DNA of 15,715 nucleotides from an uncultured Eubacteriales bacterium (GTDB lineage Bacteria > Bacillota > Clostridia > Oscillospirales > UMGS1783): the NCBI GenBank assembly GCA_905209135.1, contig CAJLRT010000005.1, positions 1-15,715 on the forward strand, read 5' to 3'. This document shows, in pieces, positions 13,801 to 15,715 of the stretch; within the stretch, counting starts at the first letter, position 1, and each line of letters opens with the position of its first letter. Position numbers and translations under genes: made by a program. The notes beneath the pieces were generated by a model that was given only the letters and a program-made list of their open reading frames with translations, searched no databases and was not told the DNA's origin.

Positions 13801-15715
13801 TATACTGGTTGATGGTGTACTGCGCCGTCACCGTGATATCCCCCTGGATTCCCGTTAACTCTGCCAGAGTTTTGTTCCAGGCCGGGGCGGTCTGATCATA
13901 GCCGTCCTTGTGGGGAATGTCAGGCAACTGAGCAATGCTGCCGTTCCAGCTCACCTGTTTGGTTTCATGCTCGGCGCCGTCCACCACAAAGGTTACATCG
14001 AGCTTTCTTCCCGCGGCGATCACAACCGCAGCGGAATCAGGAGAAGCATTGTAGTTAGCATTTCCCGCATAGCGGACATAATAGGTGCCATCCTCCAGAT
14101 TCTCCACCGTAGCGGCGGTAATCGGAGTGTAGTCCGTTTCTCCGTCTTTCCGGTATTCCATGGTGTTGTTTACGCCTGTGAGAGTGCCATCCGCTTTGCC
14201 GTCAATGGTTTCATTGGTCTTGCCGATGCCGCTGGGCGCGCTCTGGCTGCCTGCAGTGATGCTGAATGTGGCAGCAGCAGTGACGTCTCCCACAGAAATG
14301 CTTGCGGTGGCGTCTCCCACTCCATTGTTATTTACATAGGAAATGGTCAGCGTTCCGCCCTCCCAGCCGGCAGAGTAGGCAACGCTTGCCGTTTGAACCG
14401 GACTTCCCGCGTACACTGCGTTTGTCGCAGTAATGGTTGCGGTTGCATTGTGGCTGCAATACGCACAGGTTTCTGTGAGGACATTTTCTTCTGCCGCGTA
14501 GCTGAGAGTATGTCCGTCGTTCACCGTTATCTTATAGGTTACGGCATTGCCCGCCTGATCGGTGACAACAACGGTCTGTTCACCCTCTGCCGGAGAAGCG
14601 GTATATTTGCCCTCCGCAGCGGAAATCGCAGTTCCGTTAATCGTCACCTGTTTGAGGTTTTCTTCCGTAACTGTAAAGCTCTGCGCTCCGCAATAGGTTT
14701 CCCCGTTTACGATACCGGAAATCACCGGGACAATACTATCCAGTACCAAACCTTCGGTGTTGATATATGCCGTATTGCCGATATTGTCTACCAGCTTCGC
14801 ATAGATCACGTATTTGTTGTTTGGCGCAATATCGAAGCCGGACGTGTATTCGGCCCAGCCTTCAAAAGCTGTCAGTTCCGCTTCGGTCTTTGCGCCATCG
14901 GCAAGGTAATAATAGATTTTATCGACCCCGCTGCCGGGATCCGCTGCCGTAACCTCCACGCTCTGGGTATCCTTGAAGAAATAGCCGAAAGTGATTGAAT
15001 TGAGGAATTTATCCCATTCGTTTTCCCCAATTGTTATTTTTCCGGTCGGCGCGGTGGTATCGGCGACGCCGCCCACCGTCACCGCGGTATCTGCGGTGAT
15101 GTTAGAAATGGTATAGGTTCCGTTATTTTCCAACGTCACTTCCGTTCCATTTACCCTTACAGCAAAACTGTCTGTTTTGCTGTAGCCATCCGCAAGTGCA
15201 AACTGGAAGGTATAGCTGCCGCCGTGCGTGACCGGGCTTGCACTGCCAGTCGCTGCCGTCAACGTGTAACCCGTCTGCGTTGCGGGCAGCGTAACGGTAT
15301 ATTCTTTCGACGCCAAGACAAGATTTCCTCCCAGCGCCTGCAGTTTTTTACCATCCGGCTTGATCAGGGTGAATTTCGCCGTGTTCGCAGAATTCATCAC
15401 AACGACTTCGCCATCAGCGGGGTTGGTTTTCTCATAAGAGATCGTAAGCGCGGCTCCTGCATAACCTTTGGCGTCAATGCAGCCTGCACCCAGCGACCTT
15501 ACCGAGGCAAACCCTTCACCGTGGTTGATCGCCGTGTTGCCGCAGAGATAAACTGTGCCTGCAGCCCGAGTGGCAACGCCGTTATTGCCGAGGCTGTCTA
15601 CCGTACCGCCATAGAGATATACTTTTGACTGGACATTGCCAACGGCGGCAACACCGTCATTCTTTACTGTGCCGCCATAGAGATAAAATGCACAGTTCTC
15701 GCACACCCCAGCATT
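10763..15715 (-). CDS. Giant cell-wall-anchored surface protein with Ig-like and InlB-B-like repeats, 5'-truncated
   Basis: At least 1650 residues of an exported surface protein; the reading frame is open to the contig edge, so the start and signal peptide are missing. From the N-terminal side: short YLYGGTV repeats suggesting a parallel beta-helix (nt 15715-15450); a module YTLTA...VADTTAP plus an Ig-like unit containing ITFGYFF; a CAYCSHNATA segment and MBG-like strands; three InlB-B-like repeats (14002-13409); a second YTLTA/ITFGLFF module; further Ig-like units; a third ITFGLFF unit (about 12040-11630); three helical stalk repeats (11490-10880); and an APETG sorting signal. Such proteins are adhesins, mucin or glycan binders, or stalks in gut Clostridia; no enzyme domain is visible here. 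Transcription would come from beyond the right edge. The last codons are followed by a strong terminator. Confidence 0.92.
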   Translation of the reverse strand, partial: NAGVCENCAFYLYGGTVKNDGVAAVGNVQSKVYLYGGTVDSLGNNGVATRAAGTVYLCGNTAINHGEGFASVRSLGAGCIDAKGYAGAALTISYEKTNPADGEVVVMNSANTAKFTLIKPDGKKLQALGGNLVLASKEYTVTLPATQTGYTLTAATGSASPVTHGGSYTFQFALADGYSKTDSFAVRVNGTEVTLENNGTYTISNITADTAVTVGGVADTTAPTGKITIGENEWDKFLNSITFGYFFKDTQSVEVTAADPGSGVDKIYYYLADGAKTEAELTAFEGWAEYTSGFDIAPNNKYVIYAKLVDNIGNTAYINTEGLVLDSIVPVISGIVNGETYCGAQSFTVTEENLKQVTINGTAISAAEGKYTASPAEGEQTVVVTDQAGNAVTYKITVNDGHTLSYAAEENVLTETCAYCSHNATATITATNAVYAGSPVQTASVAYSAGWEGGTLTISYVNNNGVGDATASISVGDVTAAATFSITAGSQSAPSGIGKTNETIDGKADGTLTGVNNTMEYRKDGETDYTPITAATVENLEDGTYYVRYAGNANYNASPDSAAVVIAAGRKLDVTFVVDGAEHETKQVSWNGSIAQLPDIPHKDGYDQTAPAWNKTLAELTGIQGDITVTAQYTINQYTVTFIADGSTVAAIPVEWNGSIAQLPDIPHKDGYDQTAPAWNKTLAELTGIQGDITVTAQYTINQYTVTFIADGSTVVAIPVEWNGSIAQLPAIPHKDGYDQVEPSWNKTLAQLTEIRENITVNAIYTVNTYAVTLVSGSGYTLTAVDSSSPVNHNGSYTFKLTVAAGYSQTDDFEVLVNSGAVNLAADGTYTILNITGPTEVTVAGVADITAPEIVTVSYGRDSFKEFLNTITFGLFFDDTVTVEFTASDAGSGVKAFKYRLGSGEEQTIAAENGSAAFSTAAEFIGNIHGVKAVDNDGNESEAKAYEYFAIDKSNPGTPTVTTSYTSGEWTTDDVTFTVSGSTAISGIVKYQYSTDNGQTWTDMTATAKTDATAESPANVTEAKLTVSESTDGVSYIFRAVSGVNKQSGTSNATVVKIDKGTPTIGLSGDNHTVAQSDTVTITANGGISGVAGVAVSRDEGEWAAVSGTTYTVTANGTYTFKVTNGAGATATQTITYENIDTQKPALTIDSGDYTEGGWSQKDITLSAASTTENLGTTRIEYKVGNGEWTVYTAPVVVSEDTAETTYAFRAISQAGIASDEYSITVKKDATNPDGNITIQSSSVKQFINAITFGLFFHEDVDVVITAEDATSGIASIQHFRSESILTEEEVKALTGWTAYTSISETAEDEEKFVYYVKLTDHAGNITYFGSDGVIFDTAAPEASGVTDGETCYTTHIVTVEDENLESVTLNGEAATSPITLAGNKEAAYAIVATDKAGNETTVVITMKPIASISDSIDELTVDNVKSTDKDAIEAVKEAARAVDTENATLEEKDALQEILNQCDELLNRIEEIQTALAENKEKAGAIDPDQATSGDRDTIKDLIDEIDKLIGSDNLTDSEKAEQQKNKAKLEGVLEELDKVSGIIGEAGKGAETINKDNVKPGDKSRLEAARKELEDVLEEYGGHLTDAEKESVQSKIDAIDELLSQLDKITAPETGDSSYLWLWLALMLVSCGGVIATTLAGKKTREIQ
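10880..11490 (-). repeat. Three helical stalk repeats of about 68 residues
   Basis: Three related acidic helical units precede the sorting signal. Each begins with a motif like IxxDNVKSxDKDxIE and contains LTDxEK or LEEKDAL. Compare INKDNVKPGDKSRLEAARKE, IDPDQATSGDRDTIKDL and LTVDNVKSTDKDAIEAV. They probably form helical bundles that raise the Ig-like part above the wall. The units are diverged at DNA level. Confidence 0.7.
13409..14002 (-). repeat. Three tandem 198-bp InlB-B-like repeat units
   Basis: The coding strand holds three in-frame 66-residue units at 14002-13805, 13804-13607 and 13606-13409. Each runs from a VTFxxDG strand through VxWNGSIAQLP, IPHKDGYDQ and WNKTLAxLT to ITVxAxYT. 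That is the InlB B-repeat (Listeria-Bacteroides repeat) pattern. The third unit is the most diverged. Confidence 0.88.
13545..13948. repeat. Near-identical 206-bp tandem duplication, 198-bp period
   Basis: Bases 13545-13750 equal 13743-13948 at every position I compared except one (A at 13569, G at 13767). That change swaps Val for Ala in the protein. The overlap of 8 bases follows from the 198-bp period. The near-identity points to very recent duplication or gene conversion. Confidence 0.9.

Noticed and set aside
13409..14002. CRISPR-like or mobile repeat array
   Set aside because: The repeats are contiguous, in frame, 198 bp long and encode InlB-B-like units, with no spacers and no cas genes.
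11648..14998. Long plus-strand open frames (for example 11648-12517, 12929-13660, 13910-14998) opposite the surface protein gene
   Set aside because: They are antisense shadows of a repeat-rich coding sequence with well-recognised domains; their translations show no family features and they lack Shine-Dalgarno sites.

Overview
The window looks like one contig from a Gram-positive gut-type Clostridia species, most likely Ruminococcaceae/Oscillospiraceae. The grounds are the gene families and gene order: a feoA-feoB pair with the clostridial FeoB N-terminus, a small DUF6514-like protein, a LytTR regulator, a lipoprotein signal, and a sortase-anchored surface protein. The genus cannot be named from what is visible. 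Both ends are artificial. Bases 1-21 match the 3' end of the Illumina TruSeq read-2 adapter, and the right end breaks off inside a giant gene.

Left part (22-4766), GC-rich housekeeping DNA. It opens with the last 30 codons of ribosomal protein S9 (rpsI) and its terminator. Three genes follow on the minus strand: an alkaline-phosphatase-superfamily phosphodiesterase, a GNAT acetyltransferase, and a DtxR/MntR-type metal-dependent repressor that keeps all six metal ligands of MntR. The repressor gene diverges from feoA-feoB (ferrous iron uptake), and the gap between them carries inverted-repeat operator candidates. The natural reading is a metal-sensing regulator controlling the adjacent iron-uptake operon.

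Middle part (4817-10646), a signalling island that is more AT-rich around its control region. A LytTR response regulator (minus strand) diverges from a plus-strand gene set: a 78-residue DUF6514-like protein, a membrane hybrid histidine kinase with its own receiver domain, a lipoprotein, and a stand-alone Hpt protein. The lipoprotein joins an ABC-type solute-binding domain to a domain resembling the C-terminal part of 5'-nucleotidases. These supply every station of a four-step phosphorelay: His369 and Asp665 of the kinase, His60 of Hpt, Asp58 of the LytTR regulator. There is also a plausible ligand-capturing lipoprotein and no ABC permease or ATPase nearby. This is the most interesting part of the window. 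The wiring is inferred, not shown.

Right part (10710-15715). A terminator precedes, in plus-strand order, the 3' end of a very large minus-strand gene. At least 1650 residues of a secreted, wall-anchored protein are present: a beta-strand repeat region, several Ig-like modules, three 66-residue InlB-B-like repeats (two almost identical at DNA level), three helical stalk repeats, and an APETG-type sorting signal. Its start and signal peptide lie outside the window. Nothing resembling a phage, insertion sequence, CRISPR array, tRNA or rRNA was seen.
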